NCBI RefSeq assembly: GCF_025145285.1
Contig: NZ_CP102251.1
Span: forward strand, 3,348,001 to 3,412,000
Reading direction: 5' to 3'
DNA: 64,000 nucleotides
DNA from: Alistipes onderdonkii
Lineage (GTDB): Bacteria; Bacteroidota; Bacteroidia; Bacteroidales; Rikenellaceae
Shown here: positions 1 through 6,866 of the stretch, one piece after another
Layout: each line of letters opens with the position of its first letter
Numbering within the stretch: position 1 is the stretch's first letter
Program-made: the position numbers and the translations under genes
The notes under the pieces: generated by a model
Told to the model about the DNA's origin: nothing
The model's database searches: none
The model's input: the letters and a program-made list of their open reading frames with translations, nothing else

Positions 1-1484
1 ATGATCTCGTTGTTGTGCTCGCCGATGTAGTAGCGCACGTCGATACCGGCCGACAGTTCGAGCGACTTGGAGATTTGGTTGGTATAGGTCGAGAGCAGCC
101 CGTACCACATGTGGTTGTTGTTGCTCTTCGACATGATCATGCGCGAACCGTCGGGACTGGCGGCGTTCATCTCCTGGATCTTGTCGTAGGCGAACGTGCC
201 GTCGGGGTTACGGAAGGTGGTGTTCAGCACGCCGTAGTTGGTACCCTTCCACATGTTGCGGTCTGCCGAGGTGCGGCCCTGGCCCGAGTAGCCGCTGCCG
301 CGTCCGATCGACATGTAGAGCGCCGTCGAGAGCGACGACTTGTAGTCGATCTGCCACTGGTGGTTCAGCGAGATCTGGGGCTTGTGGTATTCGTTGAAGT
401 GCGAGTAGCGCTGCCTGCCGTTCTTGTCGAAACCGTACTCGGCGTTGTAGCGGTACATGTCCTTTTCGCCCATGAAGTTCTTGGCCTTCTGCCACTCCTC
501 GATCTTCAGTCCGTCGTCGAGGGCATGGCGCTGCGCGTGCTTCTGCGGGGCGCCGAAGGCGGTCAGCGACAACTGGTGGCGGTCGTTGATGCGCTTCGAG
601 ATGTTGACGAACCAGTTGTAGCCTTCGAAGTTGGTTCCCTGGATGTAACCGTCGCCCCAGCGCTTCGCGCCGAGTACCGACAGTGCCCAGCCGCTCTTCG
701 TGAGGCCCGTCGAGAGGCTGAACGAAAGGCTGTAAAGGCCGTCGTTACCTACGCCGAACGAGAACGTGCCGCCCTGCTTGGCCTCGATGCCGTTGGTCAC
801 GATGTTGACCGAACCGCCGACCGAGGGCGACGAGATTTTCGAGGCGCCCAGGCCGCGCTGGGTCTGCATGCTGCGCGTCACGTCCGAGAGGCCGGCCCAG
901 TTCGACCAGTATACCCCCCCCCACTCCATGTCGTTCACGGGGACGCCGTTGACCATTACGGCCACGTTGGCCGCCTGGAAACCGCGCATGTTGATCTTCG
1001 AGTCGCCGAAGCCGCCGCCGTCCTTGGTCACGTAGACGCCCGGGGTCGATTTCAGGATTTCGGGGAACTCCTGCCCGCCGAGTTTGTAGCTGATCTCCTC
1101 GGCGTTGACCGTCGATACGGCTACCGGGGTTTTGCGCTGCACGGCCACCGACTGCATGACGATGACATCCTGCAATGCCACGGCGTCGGGCTCCATCTGG
1201 ATGATGCCCAGGCGTGCGTTCGGGCCCGTGACGGGTTTTTTGGTCGGGACGTAGCCCACGTAGCTGATCTCGATCTCCTTGGCATCGGTCTTCAGCGTGA
1301 AGTTGCCGTCGACGTCGGTGCTGACACCCTGCGATGTGCCGGGTACGGTCACAGAGGCACCGATCAGCGGTGCGCCGGTCTCATCTACGATTTTACCCGT
1401 AACTGCCGATTGCGCGACAGCGGCGGACACTCCGAACAGGATCAGGGCGGCCGTCATGAGGAAATGTTGTAAATGTTTTCTCAT
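1..1484 (-). CDS. TonB-dependent outer-membrane receptor, N-terminal part (runs off the window)
   Basis: The gene starts at the ATG at 1484 and is cut by the left edge, leaving about 494 codons. A signal peptide (MRKHLQHFLMTAALILFG...AQ) is followed by a carboxypeptidase-regulatory-like beta domain (about residues 23-100), then a plug domain containing NMRGFQAANVAVMVNGVPVNDM and the VYWSNWAGL stretch typical of non-SusC siderophore/peptide-type receptors, then the first beta-barrel strands. It should import a ligand across the outer membrane using TonB energy. No SusD partner is visible on this side. A run of nine G (C9 on the plus strand, 914-922) lies in the plug coding region and is in frame. 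The substrate is unknown. Confidence 0.9.
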   Translation of the reverse strand, partial: MRKHLQHFLMTAALILFGVSAAVAQSAVTGKIVDETGAPLIGASVTVPGTSQGVSTDVDGNFTLKTDAKEIEISYVGYVPTKKPVTGPNARLGIIQMEPDAVALQDVIVMQSVAVQRKTPVAVSTVNAEEISYKLGGQEFPEILKSTPGVYVTKDGGGFGDSKINMRGFQAANVAVMVNGVPVNDMEWGGVYWSNWAGLSDVTRSMQTQRGLGASKISSPSVGGSVNIVTNGIEAKQGGTFSFGVGNDGLYSLSFSLSTGLTKSGWALSVLGAKRWGDGYIQGTNFEGYNWFVNISKRINDRHQLSLTAFGAPQKHAQRHALDDGLKIEEWQKAKNFMGEKDMYRYNAEYGFDKNGRQRYSHFNEYHKPQISLNHQWQIDYKSSLSTALYMSIGRGSGYSGQGRTSADRNMWKGTNYGVLNTTFRNPDGTFAYDKIQEMNAASPDGSRMIMSKSNNNHMWYGLLSTYTNQISKSLELSAGIDVRYYIGEHNNEI

Positions 1485-1972
1485 ACTTTTTAATGGATTA
1501 GTAAATAAAAGAGTGTAATGGATATTTCGGTTTCTTCATAGCGTGGTGTCGTGGTTCGCGGCACTAAGATCGGGGATTTTTCCGCTCCCGCCGGTGGGGT
1601 GGCGGAAGTTTCACAGGATTTTAACCCCCGGCAGCCTTTCGGGAAGGCTCTGAGATCCATGGTATGCTGGGGTTTGTATAAAGTTGCGAGGGATACTCCG
1701 CGTGTGAGATACCCCTCGTTGTTGCGTATCGCAGGCCGTGCCCGGCGATAGCCGATGTCCGGTTTGCATACCTTCTCCCGCACCGTATCGGTGATGCAGG
1801 GTGCCGGTGGAAACCGTTATTTCCATAAAGCCGTCCATAATTTGCTTATACAAATTTAAACCAAATATTTCACAGCCGCAACAGAACACCGCAAATTTTG
1901 TTCAAATATTTTTCAACCTGTTGACGGGCATTGTCTTGCACGTGCGGCACGTTCCTTGTGCAGCTGACTCGC
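1485..1972. other. Intergenic region between divergent genes
   Basis: This 488 bp region separates the receptor gene (minus) from the permease gene (plus). The part from 1550 to 1800 is GC-rich and the part from 1825 to 1930 is AT-rich, so promoters for both genes probably lie in the latter. A minus-strand -7-like TAAATTTG occurs at 1853-1860 without a good -33 partner. I looked for a cobalamin or TPP riboswitch in the long receptor leader and did not recognise one. Short open frames here look spurious. Confidence 0.5.
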
Positions 1973-3025
1973 ATGCAGGCTTTCAAGGAACTATACTGGC
2001 GTTATTCGCTTTTCGTGTTGATCCTCGGACTGGGGGTCACGATCTTCATCGAGCTGACCCCGTTTCTGGGCGGGGTGCTGGGTGCCATGACGATCTACGT
2101 GCTGCTCCGGCGGCAGATGCATTACCTCACGGCCTGCCGCAAATGGCGGCGCAGCCTGGCCGCGTCGCTGCTGCTGGGCGAGGCGGTGCTGTGTTTCCTG
2201 GTGCCGATCAGCCTGATCGTCTGGATGGTCGTCAACCAGGTGCAGGACATCGCCCTCGCGCCCGAGTCGGTCGTCGAGCCGCTCAAGCACATCGCTGCGC
2301 TGATCCACGACAAGACGGGATACAACCTCTGGCAGGAGAAGAACATCACGTCGCTCGTGGGCGTGATCCCCCGGCTGGGGCAGTGGGTGCTGGGCAGCAT
2401 CATGGATTTCGGCATCAACATCATCGTGCTGCTGTTCGTGCTCTATTTCATGCTCATCGGCGGCCTGCGCATGGAAGGCTACTGCCGCGAGATACTGCCT
2501 TTCAACCGGGACGTGGGCAGCAGCGTCATGCGCGAGGTGCACATGATCGTCCGTTCGAACGCCATCGGCATCCCCCTGCTGGCCGTCGTGCAGGGCGTCG
2601 TGGCGTTCGTGGGCTACCTGGTCTTCAACGCCCCGAGCCCGCTGTTCTGGGGCGTGCTGACCTGTTTCGCAACGATCATCCCCATCTTCGGGACGGCGCT
2701 CATATGGCTGCCGCTTGCGGGTTACATGGCGCTGACGGGCGACTGGGGGCCGGCCATCGGGCTGCTCCTCTACGGCGGGCTGGTCGTGACGCACGTGGAC
2801 AACGTCGTGCGGTTCATCATGCAGAAGAAGATGGCCGATACGCATCCGCTGGTGACGATCTTCGGCGTTTTCATCGGGCTGTCGCTCTTCGGGTTCATGG
2901 GCGTGATTTTCGGGCCGCTGATGCTGGAGATGTTCGTCTTCTGCGTCAATATCTTCAAGAAGAAGTACCTCGACGGGACGTCGTACAAGCAGTTGTTCGT
3001 CCCCGAGCAGGATATTCAGGCGTAG
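1973..3025 (+). CDS. AI-2E family (PerM/TqsA/YdiK-like) membrane permease
   Basis: A 350-residue polytopic inner-membrane protein. It has N-terminal hydrophobic segments (YSLFVLILGLGVTIFIEL; LAASLLLGEAVLCFLVPISLIVWMV), a soluble stretch, then a cluster of C-terminal segments including IMDFGINIIVLLFVLYFMLIGG, IPLLAVVQGVVAFVGYLVF and the conserved family core GVLTCFATIIPIFGTALIWLP and FGFMGVIFGPLM. The family contains transporters proposed to export autoinducer-2 or ions, and no specific substrate can be assigned. An in-frame TTG lies upstream at 1931. I chose the ATG at 1973 because MQAFKELYWRYS is the natural family start. It is monocistronic. Confidence 0.88.
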   Translation: MQAFKELYWRYSLFVLILGLGVTIFIELTPFLGGVLGAMTIYVLLRRQMHYLTACRKWRRSLAASLLLGEAVLCFLVPISLIVWMVVNQVQDIALAPESVVEPLKHIAALIHDKTGYNLWQEKNITSLVGVIPRLGQWVLGSIMDFGINIIVLLFVLYFMLIGGLRMEGYCREILPFNRDVGSSVMREVHMIVRSNAIGIPLLAVVQGVVAFVGYLVFNAPSPLFWGVLTCFATIIPIFGTALIWLPLAGYMALTGDWGPAIGLLLYGGLVVTHVDNVVRFIMQKKMADTHPLVTIFGVFIGLSLFGFMGVIFGPLMLEMFVFCVNIFKKKYLDGTSYKQLFVPEQDIQA

Positions 3026-3106
3026 CCCGCCGGGCGCTTCCGGGCGGGGCGCTTTTACGAAAAGTAACCGTTTCCGGTGTTTTTTGTGAAAAATCCCTGT
3101 AAAATG

Positions 3107-3136
3107 GTTGGAATTTCAAATTGTTTATTATCTTTG
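3107..3136 (+). promoter_or_regulatory. Bacteroidota-type promoter for the carboxyltransferase gene
   Basis: A TATCTTTG -7 element sits at 3129-3136 and a GTTG -33 element at 3107-3110, with an 18-nt spacer. Transcription would start near 3143, giving a leader of about 48 nt before the ATG at 3191. Confidence 0.6.
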
Positions 3137-3190
3137 TTATTGGAATAACAGTAAAAGCGGCAACAAGAACCCTTAATCAAAAATATCACA

Positions 3191-5044
3191 ATGGCGAGAA
3201 ATCTCAAAATCAGAGACCTTACGTTGCGCGACGGACAGCAGTCCTCGTTCGCGACGCGCATGTCGCAGGCACAGGTAGACCGTTGTCTGCCCTTCTACAA
3301 GGATGCAAATTTCTATGCGATGGAGGTCTGGGGCGGTGCCGTACCCGACTCGGTGATGCGTTATCTCAACGAGAACCCGTGGACGCGCCTGGAGACGATC
3401 TACAAGGCTGTGGGCAAGGTGTCGAAGCTCACGGCGCTTTCGCGCGGCCGTAACCTGTTCGGCTACGCGCCTTACCCCGACGACGTGATCGACGGCTTCT
3501 GCCGCAACGCGATCGAAAGCGGGCTGGGCATCATGCGTATCTTCGATGCCCTGAACGACGTGGACAACGTGAAATCGACGATCAAATACGTCAAGCAGTA
3601 CGGCGGCATCGCCGACTGCGCCGTATGTTATACGGTCGACCCGAAATATCCCGAACCCTCCTTCATGCAGCGCCTGATGGGCAAGAAACAGCCGCAGCCC
3701 GTCTTCACGGATGCCTATTTCCTCGACAAGGCCAAACAGATGGCCGCACTGGGCGCCGACATGATTACCATCAAGGACATGTCGGGCCTGATCCCGCCGC
3801 GCCGTGTCGCCACGCTGGTCAAGCTGTTCAAGAAGAACATCTCGATTCCGGTCGATTTCCATACCCACTGTACCCCCGGCTACGGCCTGGCTTCGGTGCT
3901 CGCGGCCATCGTGGCCGGCGTCGACATCGTCGATACCAACTGCTGGTATTTCGCCGAAGGCACGGGTGCCCCGGCCATCGAGCTGATCCACGTGTTCTGC
4001 GGCAAACTGGGTGTCGACACCGGCGTGAACATGGAGGCCGTGGCCAAGATCAACACCCAGCTGCGAGAGATCCGCAAGGAGCTCAACCAGTCGGTATTCG
4101 GCGCGGACAAACCCGAACCCAAGGCATTCAACCCGCTGACTGACAAGCTGCCCGCCGAGATCGACGCCCTGTTCGACAAAGCCATCGCGGCCGCCAAGGC
4201 CGACGATGAGGACGGCACGATCGACGCCTGCCGCAAGATCGAGGCCTATTTCGGTTTCCCGGCTCCCAACGAACTGGTGCAAAAGGCCGAGATACCCGGC
4301 GGCATGTACTCGAACATGGTCGCCCAGCTCAAGCAGCTCAAGGCCGAGGACATCCTGCCGCGCGCCATGGAGCTGATCCCCTCGGTGCGCCTGGCCGCAG
4401 GCCTGCCGCCGCTGGTGACCCCGACCTCGCAGATCGTCGGTGCGCAGGCCGTCAACTGCGCCCTCGACGAGAAGGCCGGGCGTCCGATGTACACCAACAA
4501 GAGCTCGCAGTTCGTCGGCCTGGTCAAGGGCGAGTACGGACACACGCCCGTGAAAATCGACCCCGAATTCCGCTTTAAGATCTGCGGCGTGCGTGAGGAA
4601 ACCCCCTACGATACGTCGAAATACCAGATGCAGCCCAACCCCGAACTTCCCGAAGCCGGAGGCGTGAAGCTCGCCGCCAACGAGAAGGAGGTGTTGCTGC
4701 TCGAGTTGTTCCCGATGGTAGCCAAGACTTTCCTCACGGACATGAAGGTCAAGGCCTACGCCGCGGCCAAACCCGCCGAGCCCAAGGCCGAGGAGAAGAA
4801 AGCCGAGGAGGTGAAGAAGATCGTCATCACGGGCAATGCCGTGACGGCGCCGCTGCCCGGCCGCATCATCGAACTCAAGGTCAAAGTGGGCGATACGGTC
4901 AAGGCCGGCGACGAGATCGCAGTCCTGGAGGCCATGAAAATGGAGAATTCCGTGACGACCGATTACGCCGGCACGGTAAAGCAGGTGCTGGTACAGCCCG
5001 GCGAGAACGTGGCTACCGACGCCGTACTGGCCGAGATCGGGTAA
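3191..5044 (+). CDS. Biotin-dependent carboxyltransferase (pyruvate carboxylase subunit B / oxaloacetate decarboxylase alpha type)
   Basis: A 617-residue cytosolic protein. The N-terminal HMGL-like TIM barrel starts with the family signature IRDLTLRDGQQS (residues 6-17) and contains FHTHCTPGYG and DTNCWYFAEGTGAP. A conserved carboxylase domain occupies roughly residues 300-490. A linker rich in Ala/Glu/Lys leads to a C-terminal biotinyl domain with the biotinylation motif LEAMKMEN (biotinylated Lys583). It moves CO2 between biotin and pyruvate/oxaloacetate. The biotin carboxylase or membrane decarboxylase partner is not adjacent, so the reaction direction is not settled. The gene stands alone between its own promoter and a strong hairpin terminator. 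Confidence 0.93.
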   Translation: MARNLKIRDLTLRDGQQSSFATRMSQAQVDRCLPFYKDANFYAMEVWGGAVPDSVMRYLNENPWTRLETIYKAVGKVSKLTALSRGRNLFGYAPYPDDVIDGFCRNAIESGLGIMRIFDALNDVDNVKSTIKYVKQYGGIADCAVCYTVDPKYPEPSFMQRLMGKKQPQPVFTDAYFLDKAKQMAALGADMITIKDMSGLIPPRRVATLVKLFKKNISIPVDFHTHCTPGYGLASVLAAIVAGVDIVDTNCWYFAEGTGAPAIELIHVFCGKLGVDTGVNMEAVAKINTQLREIRKELNQSVFGADKPEPKAFNPLTDKLPAEIDALFDKAIAAAKADDEDGTIDACRKIEAYFGFPAPNELVQKAEIPGGMYSNMVAQLKQLKAEDILPRAMELIPSVRLAAGLPPLVTPTSQIVGAQAVNCALDEKAGRPMYTNKSSQFVGLVKGEYGHTPVKIDPEFRFKICGVREETPYDTSKYQMQPNPELPEAGGVKLAANEKEVLLLELFPMVAKTFLTDMKVKAYAAAKPAEPKAEEKKAEEVKKIVITGNAVTAPLPGRIIELKVKVGDTVKAGDEIAVLEAMKMENSVTTDYAGTVKQVLVQPGENVATDAVLAEIG

Positions 5045-5070
5045 TCCCGTCCGGCACATTCGTCCGGAAA

Positions 5071-5101
5071 AAGGGCAGCCGGTATACAGCCGGCTGCCCT
5101 T
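5071..5101 (+). terminator. Hairpin terminator after the carboxyltransferase gene
   Basis: A perfect 12-bp stem (AAGGGCAGCCGG with its complement) and a 7-nt loop begin 26 bp after the stop codon. The 3' arm ends in TT only, so the U-tract is weak. Confidence 0.75.
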
Positions 5102-5128
5102 GCTTCGTGCGATTTTCCGGAAAAATAG

Positions 5129-5136
5129 TATATTTG
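5129..5136 (+). promoter_or_regulatory. -7 element upstream of mscL
   Basis: TATATTTG fits the Bacteroidota -7 consensus TAnnTTTG and lies 28 bp before the mscL ATG. No convincing -33 element is present at the expected spacing. Confidence 0.5.
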
Positions 5137-5164
5137 CACCATCAAATAATTAAACCTCAGACTT

Positions 5165-5653
5165 ATGGCTTTTCTAAAAGAATTCAAGGAGTTCGCCCTC
5201 AAGGGGAACGTGATGGACATGGCCGTCGGTGTAATCATCGGCGGCGCGTTCGGCAAGATCGTGTCGTCGCTGGTGAACGACATCCTGATGCCGCCGATCG
5301 GGGCGCTGATCGGCAATACCGATTTCTCGCAGCTGCGGCTCGACATTTCGAAGTTCCGGGACATGACTTCGAGTGCCGTGCATGCCGTCGGCGACGTCGT
5401 GACGGGCGGCGGCGAAGCTGCCGTGAAGGCGGCTGCCGAGCCCGTTTACTGGAATTACGGCGCCTTCATCCAGCAGTGCATCGACTTTACGATCCTGGCA
5501 TTCTGCGTCTTCCTGATGGTCAAGCTGATGAACCGGCTGATGCGGAAAAAGGAGGAGGCCGCCGCTCCGGCGCCTGCGCCCGAACCCGCACCCACGAAGG
5601 AGGAGTTGCTGCTGGCGGAGATCCGAGACCTGCTCAGGGAGCAGAAAAAATAG
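5165..5653 (+). CDS. mscL: Large-conductance mechanosensitive channel MscL
   Basis: A 162-residue inner-membrane channel that opens under hypo-osmotic shock. The N-terminus MAFLKEFKEFALKGNVMDMA and the first transmembrane helix (AVGVIIGGAFGKIVSSLVNDILMPPIG, residues about 20-46) are diagnostic. The second helix is FTILAFCVFLMVKLMN (about residues 109-124), followed by a cytoplasmic tail with an Ala/Pro-rich linker (APAPAPEPAPTKEE) and a terminal charged helix. The periplasmic loop is longer than in E. coli, so the protein exceeds the usual 130-150 residues. It has its own -7 element and terminator. Confidence 0.97.
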   Translation: MAFLKEFKEFALKGNVMDMAVGVIIGGAFGKIVSSLVNDILMPPIGALIGNTDFSQLRLDISKFRDMTSSAVHAVGDVVTGGGEAAVKAAAEPVYWNYGAFIQQCIDFTILAFCVFLMVKLMNRLMRKKEEAAAPAPAPEPAPTKEELLLAEIRDLLREQKK

Positions 5654-5669
5654 TTCCGCAAACAGGTGT

Positions 5670-5702
5670 AAAAGGCTGTCTGCACGGCGCAGACAGCCTT
5701 TT
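5670..5702. terminator. Bidirectional terminator between mscL and the ion-channel gene
   Basis: A perfect 14-bp stem AAAAGGCTGTCTGC / GCAGACAGCCTTTT with a 5-nt loop lies between convergent genes. The A-rich and T-rich ends let it act in both directions. Confidence 0.88.
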
Positions 5703-5758
5703 ATGCATTCGTGCGGTTCCCGCAGGATAGGGGTATCCGCCGCCCGGGCCGGGCGGTC

Positions 5759-6439
5759 TTATTGGTCGGATTCCTTTTTGTGCGTGTATTCCTGTAATAT
5801 ATAAGTGGTGAAGATCGGGAACATCATCATCCCCAGCGTGGGCAGCAGGATGGTGATGACCTTGCCGATGGCCGTGACGGCGAATATTTCGGCACCGACG
5901 GTCGTGACGTTCATCCAGGCCCACCACAGGGCGTTCCCGAAGCCGTGGAGCTTGTCGTTGACGAGTATTTCGTAGTCGTAGAAGACGAGTGCCGAGATGT
6001 AGGTGAAGACTACGACCGTGAAGATGTAGGCCGTGAATAGCTGGCGGATCTTGTTGTCCACGAGCCATCGCACGACCACGTAGAGCGCCAGGAACGCCCG
6101 CATGAGCGGCATCACCCCGATCAGCATGGCCCAGTAGCGGGGTAGGTCTGCGCCGCTCCAGTCGAGGATGTTCAGGTAGGGGATCGAGATCAGGAAGAAC
6201 AGGATGTTCCGCCCGAAGAAGCGCCCTTTATGCATGGCTGCCGCCCAGCGTACGAAGAAATCGCACAGGAAAAGGATGCAGACCGCCAGCTGCACGGTCA
6301 GGTAGGTATGCGAAAAGCGGGTGTGGTCTCCGCCGATGATTTCCCACGAGACCGCGACGAGCAGGACTACGCCGGCGATTACCTTGAGTATGCTCAGGGA
6401 ATTGGTAATTTCGTTGCGTGAGGTATCTGTCAGCGACAT
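5759..6439 (-). CDS. Voltage-gated-channel-like ion channel with an atypical selectivity filter
   Basis: About 226 residues, inner membrane. Hydrophobic segments correspond to an S1-S4-like region (IAGVVLLVAVSWEI; LTVQLAVCILFLCDFFVRW; ILFFLISIPYLNIL; RAFLALYVVVRWL) followed by a pore unit. This is TAYIFTVVVFTYISALVFY, the pore helix GFGNALWWAWMNVTTVG, and ITILLPTLGMMMFPIFTTYI. The arrangement is that of a six-helix potassium-channel subunit. The filter reads TTVGAE instead of TTVGYGD (numbering from the GTG, residues 185-190), so K+ selectivity is doubtful. I chose the ATG at 6439 over the in-frame GTG at 6457. It converges on mscL. Confidence 0.75.
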   Translation of the reverse strand: MSLTDTSRNEITNSLSILKVIAGVVLLVAVSWEIIGGDHTRFSHTYLTVQLAVCILFLCDFFVRWAAAMHKGRFFGRNILFFLISIPYLNILDWSGADLPRYWAMLIGVMPLMRAFLALYVVVRWLVDNKIRQLFTAYIFTVVVFTYISALVFYDYEILVNDKLHGFGNALWWAWMNVTTVGAEIFAVTAIGKVITILLPTLGMMMFPIFTTYILQEYTHKKESDQ

Positions 6440-6523
6440 GTCGTTCTGTTTGCCCACAGGCGGGGCAAAATCGGTGCCAAAGCCCCGGACTGCGAATTTT
6501 CCGGTGATTTTTTGCCGAAAGAT

Positions 6524-6554
6524 TTTGCACGAATGAAAAATTCTATTACCTTTG
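6524..6554 (+). promoter_or_regulatory. Promoter of the tRNA gene
   Basis: TTTG at 6524-6527, a 19-nt spacer and TACCTTTG at 6547-6554 match the Bacteroidota housekeeping promoter exactly. The predicted start is near 6561, about 12 nt before the mature tRNA. Confidence 0.85.
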
Positions 6555-6572
6555 CACTCGCTTTAATGCAAT

Positions 6573-6646
6573 GGCGGGTTAGCTCAGCTGGTTAGAGCGC
6601 ATGATTCATAATCATGAGGTCCCGAGTTCAAGTCTCGGACCCGCTA
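6573..6646 (+). tRNA. tRNA with CAT anticodon (Met, or Ile2 if lysidine-modified)
   Basis: A full cloverleaf of 74 nt can be drawn. The acceptor stem is GGCGGGT/ACCCGCT with a terminal G-U pair, the D-arm TTAGCTCAGCTGGTTAGAGC, the anticodon arm ATGATT-CAT-AATCAT (anticodon at 6606-6608), the T-arm with GTTCAAGTC, and discriminator A. CCA is not encoded. Whether it reads Met or, after TilS modification, Ile (AUA) cannot be settled by eye. Confidence 0.93.
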
Positions 6647-6652
6647 CGAAAT

Positions 6653-6688
6653 AAAAAGGGACATCCTTGTAAAAGGTGTCCCTTTTTT
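6653..6688 (+). terminator. Terminator of the tRNA transcript
   Basis: The stem AAAAAGGGACA...TGTCCCTTTTT ends in six T and lies 7 bp downstream of the tRNA. Confidence 0.85.
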
Positions 6689-6736
6689 GTTCCCTGCCCC
6701 CCCCCTTTTATGCCCGATGTCTCTCTATGATAAAGA

Positions 6737-6771
6737 AATAACGCTGTAAATTGTTCGTTTACAGCGTTATT
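6737..6771 (-). terminator. Terminator of the GRE/PUL operon
   Basis: A perfect 14-bp stem AATAACGCTGTAAA / TTTACAGCGTTATT with a 7-nt loop lies about 95 bp past the GH92 stop codon on the minus strand. A T-rich flank follows on that strand. Confidence 0.75.
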
Positions 6772-6866
6772 CGATGGGTGTCGGGCCGTCGAGCCTCCGG
6801 GGCGGACAACCGGCAGGGGCAAGTCGCCGCGAAGTATATCCGTTTCAAACGATCCTTCGGCGGCAA

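Noticed and set aside
909..925. Frameshift in the TonB receptor at the C9 run
   Set aside because: With nine bases the plug motif reads through correctly into VYWSNWAGL.
15..1472. Plus-strand open frame of 485 codons
   Set aside because: It lies opposite the TonB receptor gene, lacks any domain and has the His/Val/Leu/Arg-rich composition of an antisense frame in GC-rich DNA.
1485..1800. Cobalamin or TPP riboswitch in the receptor leader
   Set aside because: The region is GC-rich and can form hairpins, but the conserved boxes of these classes could not be aligned.
3173..5059. Minus-strand open frame of 628 codons
   Set aside because: It is antisense to the carboxyltransferase gene, whose domains and biotin motif are clear.
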